Positions 32,530 through 40,582 of a stretch of DNA of 64,000 bases are shown one piece after another. The stretch is from Alphaproteobacteria bacterium (GTDB taxonomy: Bacteria; Pseudomonadota; Alphaproteobacteria; UBA8366): positions 62,001 to 126,000 of the forward strand of contig JAJFJD010000040.1 of assembly GCA_021774335.1 (NCBI GenBank). Reading direction: 5' to 3'. The position numbers and the translations under genes are program-made. The notes beneath the pieces are model-generated. The model was not told the origin of the DNA and searched no databases. It saw only the letters and a program-made list of their open reading frames with translations. Within the stretch, counting starts at the first letter, position 1, and every line of letters begins with the position of its first letter.

Positions 32530-33342
32530 CTATTTACCTCTGCTGACTTTCTCGGCCTCGTCCCAGTTGAACAGAAGCGGTTCCTTGTCGAGAAAACGGG
32601 CGACCGCCTCCGAGTGATATTGGGAATCATGCGCGACGGCCTGGCCGAACGCTTCGAGTTCGCCAAGGCCGCGGAAATCTTGATTGAAGGACTGGTTGAG
32701 GATGTTCTTCGAGATGCCGATGGCGTCGCGCGACGAATGGCGGAACCGTTCCGCGAGTTTGACGGCTTCGTCCATCAGTTGATCGGGTTCGTAAATCTCA
32801 TAAACGATGCCCCATTCCTTAGCCTCTTCTGGGCCGAAGGAGCGGGCGGAGAATATGAGTTCCTTCGCCTTCTGCAGCCCGACAATGCGGGGCAACAGGA
32901 AAAAGCCGCCCACATCCGGCACCAGTCCGATCCGGCCGAATACTTCTGAGAAGCGCGCGCGCGTCGATGCAAGGATGAAGTCGCCGGCAAGCGCGATATT
33001 GATGCCCGCACCATAGGCTGCGCCGTCCACCGCCGTGATTACCGGCAGCTCCAGGCTGATCAACTCATAGAGCCAGACATAGATATCCTGGATGCGGCGG
33101 CGGGTTTCCGACGGGGTCGCTTTACCGTCGGCCAAGCCCTGCAGGTCGCCGCCTGCGCAGAACGCGCCACCGGCGCCCGTAATGATGGCCGCGAATAGTG
33201 ATTTGTCGTTCCGCATCTCCAGCACGACTTGGGAGAGTTCATTCCGCATGGTGATATCAAGCGCGTTACGCTTTTCCGGCCGGTTCATCGTGACAAAGGC
33301 GATCCCGTCGCGGGTTTCATAGGTAAGCGACTCGAAACTCAT
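32530..33342 (-). CDS. Enoyl-CoA hydratase/isomerase family protein
   Basis: A 270-residue crotonase-fold enzyme. The oxyanion-hole segments are ITGAGGAFCAGGDLQGLAD near residue 55-73 and VDGAAYGAGINIALAGDFILA near 105-125. At the first catalytic-glutamate region the sequence reads FSEVFGRIGLVPDVGG, which keeps one acidic residue after SEVFGRIGLVP. It acts on a CoA thioester, as hydratase or isomerase; crotonase chemistry is too diverse to say more. It is convergent with the dioxygenase gene 31445-32515. Confidence 0.9.
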   Translation of the reverse strand: MSFESLTYETRDGIAFVTMNRPEKRNALDITMRNELSQVVLEMRNDKSLFAAIITGAGGAFCAGGDLQGLADGKATPSETRRRIQDIYVWLYELISLELPVITAVDGAAYGAGINIALAGDFILASTRARFSEVFGRIGLVPDVGGFFLLPRIVGLQKAKELIFSARSFGPEEAKEWGIVYEIYEPDQLMDEAVKLAERFRHSSRDAIGISKNILNQSFNQDFRGLGELEAFGQAVAHDSQYHSEAVARFLDKEPLLFNWDEAEKVSRGK

Positions 33343-33469
33343 GGTTGGCTCCCGGTTGGCTAATGAATTCAGCGGATCGCGATGGGCGCGATTGGCGGCA
33401 AGATACCATGGGAAGTCGTCTGGACTAAAACCGGAAGGCCCCGTAACAGTGCCGGCTTGCAGAACGAAG

Positions 33470-33494
33470 AACGGCCGCCCCGAGGGCGGCCGTT
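33470..33494 (-). terminator. Terminator of the first arginine-rich protein gene
   Basis: AACGGCCGCCC (33470-33480) pairs with GGGCGGCCGTT (33484-33494) across three bases. Read leftward the stem is followed by CTTCGTTCT. The stem is nearly the same as the terminator behind the paralogous gene (34206-34231). Confidence 0.7.
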
Positions 33495-33530
33495 TGTTCG
33501 ACTAGAGTCTTAACAAAGGATGCGGAGCGA

Positions 33531-33992
33531 TTAGTCGTCGCCTCGCGGCGGCGTGCCGCCGCTGTCGTCTCCGCCGCCGCCGGAACTGCCGCCGGCCTGA
33601 TCGAGCCAGAACGACCGGCGTGCCTCGCGGCAATCTGCGCGCGACCCGCCGCTGGAGCGGCAATCGCGGTAAACACCGCGGGCTTCTCCGCGAAGGTTAC
33701 GCATTTCGCTATGCGCCTCACGGAAACAAACACGCCGGTTCGGCCGTTCGGAAATTGCACGGCAACTTTCCCGCAAATCGCCCCGGATCGACCGACGAGC
33801 ATCGCGCGCTTCACTGCGTGAAATTGCGGCGACCTCGATTACTGATGCACTCGCCTTGGCCGACGGGGCGGCAGTCATGCCGTCGATGGCCTTAGCACTT
33901 CCTGTTGCGGGTGATAAGATCGTTGCCGCGAACAGGGCCGCCGCCACAGACAGGGCGGCCTTGGGGGGAAGGTGGAACAAATTCGAACGCAT
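33531..33992 (-). CDS. Exported arginine-rich protein, paralogue 1
   Basis: A 153-residue protein of unknown function. A signal peptide covers residues 1-34 (MRSNLFHLPPKAALSVAAAL then ATGSA before KAIDG). The mature part is rich in arginine, alanine, serine and glutamate, has several cysteines (ESCRAIS, RVCFREA, RDCRSS, ADCREA) and ends in a glycine/aspartate tail, GGGGDD, closing with PPRGDD. The paralogue at 34258-34857 has the same signal-peptide exit (KA-x-x-G), helical arginine-rich body and GGGGDD...PPRSDD ending, but no cysteines. A CtrA-like site lies 96 bases upstream of the start. Confidence 0.75.
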   Translation of the reverse strand: MRSNLFHLPPKAALSVAAALFAATILSPATGSAKAIDGMTAAPSAKASASVIEVAAISRSEARDARRSIRGDLRESCRAISERPNRRVCFREAHSEMRNLRGEARGVYRDCRSSGGSRADCREARRSFWLDQAGGSSGGGGDDSGGTPPRGDD

Positions 33993-34087
33993 AATTCAGA
34001 CTCTCCCTCTGTTGCAGTCCCACCCCATTGCGCAGGCCCGGAAAAGCGGGTTGCGCAGGACTGTAGAGGGAGCGTGGCAGGCAAATC

Positions 34088-34102
34088 TTAACGCGACGTT
34101 AA
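34088..34102. promoter_or_regulatory. CtrA-like site TTAA-N7-TTAA upstream of paralogue 1
   Basis: TTAACGCGACGTTAA is a perfect TTAA-N7-TTAA, the consensus for the alphaproteobacterial cell-cycle and motility regulator CtrA. It is also a complete palindrome except for the central base. It lies 96 bases before the ATG at 33992, and a related site occupies nearly the same place before the paralogue. Confidence 0.5.
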
Positions 34103-34205
34103 ATCTTCCTAAGGCGCGTTAAGACATTTGTCTAAATTGTGAGGATAATTGTAAGCAATTGATATGGTTAAAACATTTACTATAAATTCGTGTTCTGACA
34201 ATGAA

Positions 34206-34231
34206 AAACGGCCGCCCGAAGGCGGCCGTTT
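34206..34231 (-). terminator. Terminator of the second arginine-rich protein gene
   Basis: AAACGGCCGCC (34206-34216) pairs with GGCGGCCGTTT (34221-34231) around CGAA (TTCG on the coding strand), followed leftward by TTTTTCAT. This is a strong intrinsic terminator for the leftward gene ending at 34258. Confidence 0.85.
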
Positions 34232-34257
34232 AACCGTTAGTGTCGTGCGTAGCCGGA

Positions 34258-34857
34258 TCAGTCGTCGCTGCGCGGCGGCGGATCGGTATCGCCACCCCCG
34301 CCGTCATCTCCGCCACCGCCGCTGATGGCCTCGCGGAGCCGATTACGGGCTTCTTCCCGGGCATTCCTGTATTCATCCCGAGCACTACTGCGTGTGTTCC
34401 GGAACTGATTTCGGGCCTGTTGCCGAGCGTTCTGCAACTGGTCGCGCGCGTTCCGAACTTGATCCCGGAGTGCATCGCGGGCGCTACGCGGATCTTCACG
34501 CCGGCCGTCCCGGAAGGAACGGCGTGCGTCGCGAACCGCGTTCCGGAAATCACGTGCGGCACCACGCGCCGCCTGACGACGCTCCCGCTGAGCCTCACGG
34601 GTTGCCCGGCGGAAATCCCGACGAGCGTCCCGCTTTTCACGGTGAAACTGTCGGCGCGCTTGTCGACGGTCCCGCGGTGAGAGTACGGCCACCTGGACCG
34701 CATTGACCGGACCCGCCGCTGCGACCTTCATTTGCGGTTCGATACCGCTAACGGCCTTCGCGTCGGCATGTCCGGGTGTAAAGAATGCCGCTGCAAACAG
34801 AGCTGCGGCAGCAATGACCGCCCGTGCCGGCGGCCGTCCCTTTGTCGAAATATGCAT
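34258..34857 (-). CDS. Exported arginine-rich coiled-coil-like protein, paralogue 2
   Basis: A 199-residue protein with a signal peptide (residues 1-33, ending GHADA before KAVSG). Residues about 60-175 are an almost uninterrupted run of arginine, alanine, glutamate, aspartate and glutamine with short repeats such as RDARRDFR, RNARDQLQNAR and RNAREEARN, predicted to be a long basic helix. The tail is GGGGDDGGGG then DPPPRSDD. It is related to the gene at 33531-33992. The highly basic helix and acidic tail suggest binding to a polyanion or wall surface, but the function is unknown. Confidence 0.75.
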   Translation of the reverse strand: MHISTKGRPPARAVIAAAALFAAAFFTPGHADAKAVSGIEPQMKVAAAGPVNAVQVAVLSPRDRRQARRQFHREKRDARRDFRRATREAQRERRQAARGAARDFRNAVRDARRSFRDGRREDPRSARDALRDQVRNARDQLQNARQQARNQFRNTRSSARDEYRNAREEARNRLREAISGGGGDDGGGGDTDPPPRSDD

Positions 34858-34953
34858 GATGCAATCTCTCCCTCATTACGCTGTCCCCATACCAACGCGC
34901 GATCAACGCGCGGGCCTACATCAGGTCAGCGGGGTGAGCGTTGCACCCAATTC

Positions 34954-34968
34954 TTAACGAAGTGTTAG
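34954..34968. promoter_or_regulatory. CtrA-like site upstream of paralogue 2
   Basis: TTAACGAAGTGTTAG matches TTAA-N7-TTAA at seven of eight positions and shares TTAACG-N4-GTTA with the site at 34088-34102. It begins 97 bases before the ATG at 34857. A second seven-of-eight match, CTAA-N7-TTAA, lies at 34975-34989. Confidence 0.45.
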
Positions 34969-35046
34969 CATCCCCTAACACCGTCTTAATTCTTGTAACC
35001 TAATGAATTAGAAAGGTAATTCGTCAGGAATAAGATGCTAATAGGG

Positions 35047-36123
35047 TTAGGCGGGCACCAGTGGTGCGTGAAGTTGCACACCGGGCGTCATGATGCCGCC
35101 GCGGTTCCCGGCCTCGACGCCGCCATAACGGGCCGCGAAACTCGGCGGCAGTGGGCGGCCATCCGGCGGGCATAACCACAATCGTAGTAGATGCCGCTTG
35201 CGGTCCGGATCATCCCAATCCACGTAATCAGTCCGATCGTGCAGAATTTGGTGATTGTGCAGGAATTGCAGGTCCCCCGGCTCGAAATCCATGTTGAGAT
35301 GGACGTCGTTCTCTTCGGCGATGGCGTCGAATAGGTCTAATGCCTGGATCTGCCGTTCGGTCAGGGGAGCAACGTCACCGAACCGTTGGGCGGATTCGAT
35401 GTAACGGCGGACGTAGTAGCAGGTAAGCCGTCCCCCGAACCAATTCATAATGGGAACCGAAAAGTAAGGATCCATACCGGCCGGCACCTCGCCGCGACGA
35501 TCCACCTTGAAGGGCCGGAACAGTTCGGCCGCCAGGCCCGGGTCTCGCGCCATCATCTCATTATAGAGCGTCGTCGAGCTGATAATGCTGCTGAGACCGC
35601 CGCTTTGCGCCTTCTTCAGGCACATCAGTCCGACAATGTCGCAGGAATCGGCGTGATAGAATTGCCGCCGGTCGGTTTGATAAACGCGGGCGTTGGGATC
35701 GTCGACGTCGTACCCAAGATCGCGGACATGGCCCAGCACATGGCCTTTGCCGTTTTGCGAGACCGCCTTGCCGAGATAGCTGCCCAAGCCCCAAAAAATA
35801 GCCGCAGCGTCGGCAACCGAACGGCCTTCCATCGGAATGCCGCGGATCAGGATGAAGCCGCGGCCCGATAGGAGCTCGTGCCGGATACCGTCCAAGGCCG
35901 CGCCAAGGGTGGGAAGTTGGAATGTCTCCCGCGTCACCTGGGTCAGGTCGGTGTCCTGCCGTCCGAATTCAGCCAGCGCGGTTTCAATCTCGCCAATCTC
36001 GTCGGCGTTGAGCCGGTAAATCCAACGCGAGTCATCCGCCATGTCGCGGGCGTACCAGGCAGCGGGACCGGTGATGGGGCCGGGCGGCAGTGCGGGGTCG
36101 TGGGCGGATGTAGCTGGCGACAT
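35047..36123 (-). CDS. TauD/TfdA-like Fe(II)/2-oxoglutarate dioxygenase, 350-residue subgroup
   Basis: A 358-residue dioxygenase of the recurring subgroup. Iron ligands are H157 and D159 (FYHADSCD) and the distal His in ILHDRTDYVDWDD; RHLLRLWL holds the 2-oxoglutarate arginine. Motifs FWGLGSYLG, KGHVLGHVRDLG, YNEMMARDPGL and FEPGDLQFLHN match the paralogues. It is the last gene of a leftward run: racemase-like protein, acyl-CoA dehydrogenase, CaiB-type CoA transferase, then this enzyme two bases later. This context suggests that its substrate or product is activated to a CoA thioester. Confidence 0.88.
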   Translation of the reverse strand: MSPATSAHDPALPPGPITGPAAWYARDMADDSRWIYRLNADEIGEIETALAEFGRQDTDLTQVTRETFQLPTLGAALDGIRHELLSGRGFILIRGIPMEGRSVADAAAIFWGLGSYLGKAVSQNGKGHVLGHVRDLGYDVDDPNARVYQTDRRQFYHADSCDIVGLMCLKKAQSGGLSSIISSTTLYNEMMARDPGLAAELFRPFKVDRRGEVPAGMDPYFSVPIMNWFGGRLTCYYVRRYIESAQRFGDVAPLTERQIQALDLFDAIAEENDVHLNMDFEPGDLQFLHNHQILHDRTDYVDWDDPDRKRHLLRLWLCPPDGRPLPPSFAARYGGVEAGNRGGIMTPGVQLHAPLVPA

Positions 36124-36125
36124 TT

Positions 36126-37325
36126 TTAGATGACTCCGTCCCGTTCCATTGCATCGAGTTCATCGGCGGCGATCCCCAGCCATTCGCCATAGATTTCGCG
36201 GTTATGCGCACCGAGATCGGCGCTCGGTTCGATGGGCATAAGCGGCGAGTCATGGAAGCGCAGCGGACTATTCTGCAGGGCGATCCGGCCGAGTTCCGGA
36301 TGGTCCATCCATTTTAGCATGCCGCGTTCGTGCAAATGCTCGTCGTTGACCACCTCATCAAGACCCCGCACCGGCGCGCAGGGAAACCCGTGCTTGCGTG
36401 AGATATCGAGTAGGTCGTCCTTGTCGAGCGTCTTCGTCCAACCGCTGACCAGTTCGTTGACCTCGTCGAGGATCAAGGCGCGGTCGTGGTTGGTTTCGTA
36501 GCGTGGATCGTCTTTGATCTCTTCGCGGCCCATGGCGCGCAGCAGATTGTGAAAATGGCCGTCATTGGTGCAGTTGATCGCGGCGTAGCCGTCACGCGTC
36601 GGGTAAACGTTGTAGGGCGAGATCGACAGCCCGCCATGCTGGTTGCCGGTGCGCGGCGGTTCCTTCTGGCCCATGCTGTAGTACATCCCGAGATTGGACG
36701 CGAGCGACGCGAAAATCGCTTCCTGCATGGAGACTTCGACCATGCGGCCCTTGCCGGTCCGTTCGCGCTCGACCAGCGCCGTGACAATGGCGGCGTAGAG
36801 ATGCACCCCGCCCGAAAAATCGCACACTGCGGCGCCGGCCTTCAGCGGTGGGCTATCCTCGAACCCGGTCACGCTCATGACGCCCGAAGACGCTTGCACG
36901 GTCAGGTCCATCGCCAGGTCGTCGCGGCGCGGGCCGCTGCGGCCGTACCCGCTGGAGCAGCCGTAGACCAAACGCGGGTTCGCGGCGCTCAGCACGTCCC
37001 ATCCCAGGTTCATGTTATCCATCGCGTCCGGTGCGAAGTTTTCCAGGACCACGTCGGCCTTCTTCACCATCTCGAGATAAATCTCGCGGCCGCGCGGCGC
37101 CTTCAGGTTCAACGTAATGCAGCGCTTGTTGGAGTTGAGCAGGGCGAAGGGGACGGAATGGTTCTTTTCCTTCCCACGGTGCCGCAAATGCTCGCCCTTC
37201 AAGGGTTCGATCTTGATCACGTTGGCCCCGGCCATGGCCAGCATGAAGCCGGCATACGGACCATTGTAGATATGCCCCATATCGAGCACGGTCATCCCTT
37301 CCAGGGGATAGGCACGTTGTTCCAT
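36126..37325 (-). CDS. CaiB/BaiF (family III) CoA transferase
   Basis: A 399-residue class III CoA transferase, moving CoA between organic acids. The N-terminal Rossmann part reads LEGMTVLDMGHIYNGPYAGFMLAMAGANVIKIE, a near-textbook family opening. The likely catalytic aspartate is in LAMDLTVQASSGVMSVTG near residue 140. The C-terminal domain includes RDGYAAINCTNDGHF. It is five bases downstream of the acyl-CoA dehydrogenase gene and two bases upstream of a dioxygenase gene, so all three are co-transcribed. Donor and acceptor acids are unknown. Confidence 0.92.
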   Translation of the reverse strand: MEQRAYPLEGMTVLDMGHIYNGPYAGFMLAMAGANVIKIEPLKGEHLRHRGKEKNHSVPFALLNSNKRCITLNLKAPRGREIYLEMVKKADVVLENFAPDAMDNMNLGWDVLSAANPRLVYGCSSGYGRSGPRRDDLAMDLTVQASSGVMSVTGFEDSPPLKAGAAVCDFSGGVHLYAAIVTALVERERTGKGRMVEVSMQEAIFASLASNLGMYYSMGQKEPPRTGNQHGGLSISPYNVYPTRDGYAAINCTNDGHFHNLLRAMGREEIKDDPRYETNHDRALILDEVNELVSGWTKTLDKDDLLDISRKHGFPCAPVRGLDEVVNDEHLHERGMLKWMDHPELGRIALQNSPLRFHDSPLMPIEPSADLGAHNREIYGEWLGIAADELDAMERDGVI

Positions 37326-37330
37326 GGGGT

Positions 37331-38509
37331 TTAGTTCCTCCCTTTTTGTTGGTGCAGCAGGTCCCGTGCGATCACCATTCGGTGGACCTCGGACGGGCCT
37401 TCGCCGATGCGCTTGATGCGAAGCTCACGATACCACCGTTCCAGCGGCAATTCGTTGGACACGCCGAGACTGCCGAAGATCTGCACGCAACGATCGATCA
37501 CCCGACCTGCGGTTTCCGTCGAATACAGCTTGGCGATTGATGCATCCACTTTGATATCGTGGCCCAACGCGCCGCGCCAGGCGGCTTGATACGTTAGCAG
37601 CCGTGCTGCCCGCAACTCGACCTCGGAATCCGCGATCATCCATTGAATGGCCTGCTTGTCGGCGAGCGGGCTGCGGAAGGTTTCGCGCTGCTTCGCCCAG
37701 TCGATGGCCATGTCGAGCGCGGCCTGCGCAATGCCGATCACCCCGGCCGAGTAGGGCAGGCGTCCTTGCACCAGCCAGTGTTCGGCCAGGGTAAACCCTT
37801 GCCCTTCCTCGCCGATGCGGTTTTCGATCGGGATTTCGTAATCCTCGAAAACTAATTCGTACGGTGAGTAGGAGCGGATGACCGGGATCGGCCGCGCCTC
37901 GAACCCGGGTTTGTCGGTTTCCACGACGAAGCAAGTGATGCCGTCGCGGCCGTCTTCCATCTCGGTGCGGGCGTACAGGATGCCCCAGCGCGCTTGTCCG
38001 GCGCCGGTGATGTACATCTTGGTGCCGTTGACGATATAGCGGTCGCCCTTGCGCACCGCGCGCGTGCGGATCGACCGTCGCGGGTCCGAGCCGCCGCCGG
38101 CCTCGGTTATCGCCGTGAAGGGTTTCTCGCCGGTCTGGATGGCGGGAAGGGCAAACCGCTCGATCTGGTCCTGGCTTCCCTTGAAGATGACGTTGGGCGG
38201 GTCTGATCCAAAGGCGCCACAGGCGGGTACATAGGCGCCCATCCTGCATTTCGCCGCTTCCTCGCTGACCACGATCTGGCCCATTAGATCGAGTCCGGTG
38301 CCGCCGTATTCGCTCGGCGTCCGAATGCACCACAGGCCCAGGTCGCGCGCTTTCTTCTGCAACGGTTCCAGCAGTTTGGACGGCAGTTCGAACGTATCGT
38401 GTGGGACCTGGTCCTCAATCGGCTGCACGTCGTTCACCATGAAACGCCGCACGGTGTCCTGCAGCATGGTGAGTTCTTCGGACAGCTCCCAACTGTCGGT
38501 ATTCGTCAT
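37331..38509 (-). CDS. Acyl-CoA dehydrogenase
   Basis: A 392-residue FAD-dependent acyl-CoA dehydrogenase, the usual length. The N-terminal helical domain is followed by the beta domain with AITEAGGGSDPRRSI near residue 135 (FAD/substrate) and YIVNGTKMYITGAGQA. The C-terminal helical domain has CVQIFGSLGVSNELPLERWYRELRI and GEGPSEVHRMVIARDLL, whose Glu corresponds to the region of the catalytic base in the short/medium-chain group. It would introduce a double bond in a CoA thioester formed by the downstream transferase. Confidence 0.93.
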   Translation of the reverse strand: MTNTDSWELSEELTMLQDTVRRFMVNDVQPIEDQVPHDTFELPSKLLEPLQKKARDLGLWCIRTPSEYGGTGLDLMGQIVVSEEAAKCRMGAYVPACGAFGSDPPNVIFKGSQDQIERFALPAIQTGEKPFTAITEAGGGSDPRRSIRTRAVRKGDRYIVNGTKMYITGAGQARWGILYARTEMEDGRDGITCFVVETDKPGFEARPIPVIRSYSPYELVFEDYEIPIENRIGEEGQGFTLAEHWLVQGRLPYSAGVIGIAQAALDMAIDWAKQRETFRSPLADKQAIQWMIADSEVELRAARLLTYQAAWRGALGHDIKVDASIAKLYSTETAGRVIDRCVQIFGSLGVSNELPLERWYRELRIKRIGEGPSEVHRMVIARDLLHQQKGRN

Positions 38510-38616
38510 CGGGTTTGGTCTCCCGGCAGCGACAATAAATTCTTATCGCGATTGGTGGTTGATCGGCGGGCAGGCAGGGTATTCACGACTATAGCAAGGA
38601 TTGGAAATCGGGGCAG

Positions 38617-39273
38617 CTAGGCCTCGAACATGTGGCGCAGTTTGCGGACCGCGGCCTCGGGCGCACCCAGGGTCGGGCGTCCAGTTCGCTGTTCCACCAG
38701 CGGCCGGGTCGGTCCCATGGAAAATTGGCCGAGCAGAATGGCGTCGCAACCCCCCACTGCATCAGCGGCCCCAACGACCAGGGCGTCGTGGGCTGCCCGG
38801 TCACCGGCATTCAGCAAGGCGGTGGCGTCGGGCACATGCGTTTCCGACAGGGAAACCGTCTTTCCTGTCTCGGCCGCGCAGCGCTCCAATTCGGCCCGCA
38901 GCATGCGGTTGGTTCCAGGATCGGTGGCGACGGCGGTGAAGGAACTGCCGGCGGCGAGCGCCTCGTCGATCAACCCGTCGAAGGAGGTGAGAACGGGAAT
39001 ATTCAAACCTTTCTTTCCCTCGAGGACGGCGGGGCCGAACAGTGAGCCGGTAACCAGGATCGCGTTGGCGCCACTATCGGCGCTATAAGCGAGCAGCCGT
39101 TCCATCCGTTCGTAGATCGGCGGCGTGAGCGACCGGTCGGGCGCCAGATCGATATACAGCGATTCATCATAGAGGCTGACCGGTTGAGCATCCGGCCAGA
39201 TTTCGGCGAAGGCCGTCTCCACCGCGGCGATGGCGGGAATGACGGAATGGATCAGGCCGATTTTCGTTGTCAT
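38617..39273 (-). CDS. Asp/Glu racemase superfamily protein lacking both catalytic cysteines
   Basis: A 218-residue protein with the two-domain fold of aspartate/glutamate racemases, hydantoin racemases and maleate isomerases. The opening IGLIHSVIPAI and the later positions match, but the cysteines at the two active-site positions are absent: the first loop reads ILVTGSLFGPAV (VTCNT-type expected) and the second ILLGQFSMGPTR (LGCT-type expected). It therefore either performs another reaction or only binds a ligand. It is 107 bases upstream of acyl-CoA dehydrogenase on the same strand and probably leads that operon. Confidence 0.8.
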   Translation of the reverse strand: MTTKIGLIHSVIPAIAAVETAFAEIWPDAQPVSLYDESLYIDLAPDRSLTPPIYERMERLLAYSADSGANAILVTGSLFGPAVLEGKKGLNIPVLTSFDGLIDEALAAGSSFTAVATDPGTNRMLRAELERCAAETGKTVSLSETHVPDATALLNAGDRAAHDALVVGAADAVGGCDAILLGQFSMGPTRPLVEQRTGRPTLGAPEAAVRKLRHMFEA

Positions 39274-39427
39274 TGTGGATATTCCCTGGTTCGGCGGGGC
39301 TGGGCCCGCAGTGTTGCGCGGAACCGGGCGGTGGGCAAATAGGCCTCGCTTTCACCAATTCTGCGAGATATATAGGGCCAAAGCGGCAATGACTGCCCGC
39401 GACTCAATCGAACAAAGGAAGAGCCCA

Positions 39428-39748
39428 ATGGCCGATCAAGTGCGCGCATCGCACATTCTCCTGATGTATGCCGGTTCCGAACGGTCCACCGCGACCCGGA
39501 CCAAGGAAGAGGCGTTGACGCAGATCAACGATCTGAAATCGCAGGTTGATGCCGGTGGCGACTTCGGCGAGCTCGCAAAAGCGAATTCGGACTGTCCGTC
39601 CTCAAACGATGGCGGTGATCTCGGCGCATTCGGCCGGGGCATGATGGTGCCGGAATTTGATGATGCGGCATTTGGGCTCGACGTCGGTGCAAGCAGCGAC
39701 GTGGTCCAAACCGCATTCGGATATCACCTTATCCACCGCACCGAATAA
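39428..39748 (+). CDS. Parvulin-type peptidyl-prolyl cis-trans isomerase
   Basis: A 106-residue, single-domain parvulin. It starts with VRASHILLMY and continues with the family signatures FGELAKANSDCPSSNDGGDLGAFGRGMMVPEFDDAAF and TAFGYHLIHRTE. There is no signal peptide in the chosen form, so it acts in the cytoplasm, like PpiC. ATG 39428 has AGGAAGAG seven bases upstream; the open frame begins earlier at 39230 but overlaps the divergent racemase-like gene. It isomerises peptide bonds before proline during folding. Confidence 0.92.
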   Translation: MADQVRASHILLMYAGSERSTATRTKEEALTQINDLKSQVDAGGDFGELAKANSDCPSSNDGGDLGAFGRGMMVPEFDDAAFGLDVGASSDVVQTAFGYHLIHRTE

Positions 39749-39766
39749 CGACGGTGCGGCCGTCGC

Positions 39767-40057
39767 TCAGTCGGCGGAACAGATCGTAATTTTCCGGTCG
39801 GCAATCATGTCTTTGTATTTCTCGCGGGTTTCCGCGAGAATCGGTGACTTGCCGTGGACTTCGAATGCGGCGGCGTCTTCGTAGCATTCGAACAGGAAGA
39901 CCTTGTTCTCATCGCGCTGCGGGATGAGCACGTCGAACTGTACGCAGCCGCTTTCCGCTTCCTTGGTGCGGCTGGCGTGCCCGCGGATGATCTCTTCGAA
40001 AGCCTGGCGGTGTTCGGGTTTGACGTCGAATTCGACGACGAGGGCGACTTTGCTCAT
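39767..40057 (-). CDS. Antibiotic biosynthesis monooxygenase (ABM) domain protein
   Basis: A 96-residue protein of the dimeric alpha/beta-barrel ABM family. Visible features are VALVVEFDVKPEHRQAFEEII at the start, the SGCVQFDV strand near residue 36, FLFECYEDAAAFEVHGKSP near 55-73 and the C-terminal strand. Members include quinol monooxygenases, LsrG and autoinducer-2-processing proteins; the exact reaction cannot be told from sequence. It follows the DUF983 gene on the same strand with a 69-base gap. Confidence 0.85.
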   Translation of the reverse strand: MSKVALVVEFDVKPEHRQAFEEIIRGHASRTKEAESGCVQFDVLIPQRDENKVFLFECYEDAAAFEVHGKSPILAETREKYKDMIADRKITICSAD

Positions 40058-40126
40058 GATGTTTCTCCCTGATGCGGTTCGTGGCGGGGAGCCTACATCG
40101 AAAGGAGGGGCCTCGGCCAGTCGGCG

Positions 40127-40522
40127 CTAATGCTGTTCGTGGCCACGCATTCCCAGTGCCCACATCAATCCCATGATGCTGCCTTTGACGCGCGGCAGGA
40201 ACCACAGCGTCAGGGCGAGGGCCAGGGTTGGCCAGAATGCGACCTGCATCCAGATGGGCGGGGCGGCCATTTTTTCGGTGGCCAGCAGCAGCGGCATGAC
40301 GATATGGCCGACGATCATGATGGTGAAATACGGGGCGATATCGGCGGTATAGATCCCACCGGTTTCTTCACCACAAGTGCAACAGGCAGTGTTGGGCTTC
40401 AGGTATCCCGCCAGCAGCGCCCCATTGCCGCATTTCGGGCATTTCCCGCCGAAGCCGCGCCGCATCGCGTTGACCACGAATGCAGTGCCTTGGTTGGGTT
40501 TTTGCGCAGGCGAATCCGCCAT
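40127..40522 (-). CDS. DUF983 family zinc-ribbon membrane protein
   Basis: A 131-residue member of DUF983. It has an N-terminal cysteine motif CPKCGNGALL near residue 29 and CCTCGEE near 47 that would bind one zinc, followed by two membrane segments (about residues 65-82 and 92-110). The family is conserved in alphaproteobacteria without a defined role, often near cytochrome oxidase or DNA-related genes. Here it follows znuB by 60 bases and may be transcribed with the zinc uptake genes. Confidence 0.85.
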   Translation of the reverse strand: MADSPAQKPNQGTAFVVNAMRRGFGGKCPKCGNGALLAGYLKPNTACCTCGEETGGIYTADIAPYFTIMIVGHIVMPLLLATEKMAAPPIWMQVAFWPTLALALTLWFLPRVKGSIMGLMWALGMRGHEQH

Positions 40523-40582
40523 ACTCGTCGCTCCTTGAGGCCGCCGAATGCCGGTTATTCGCCGGTAAAGCGGGGCGTGTCG

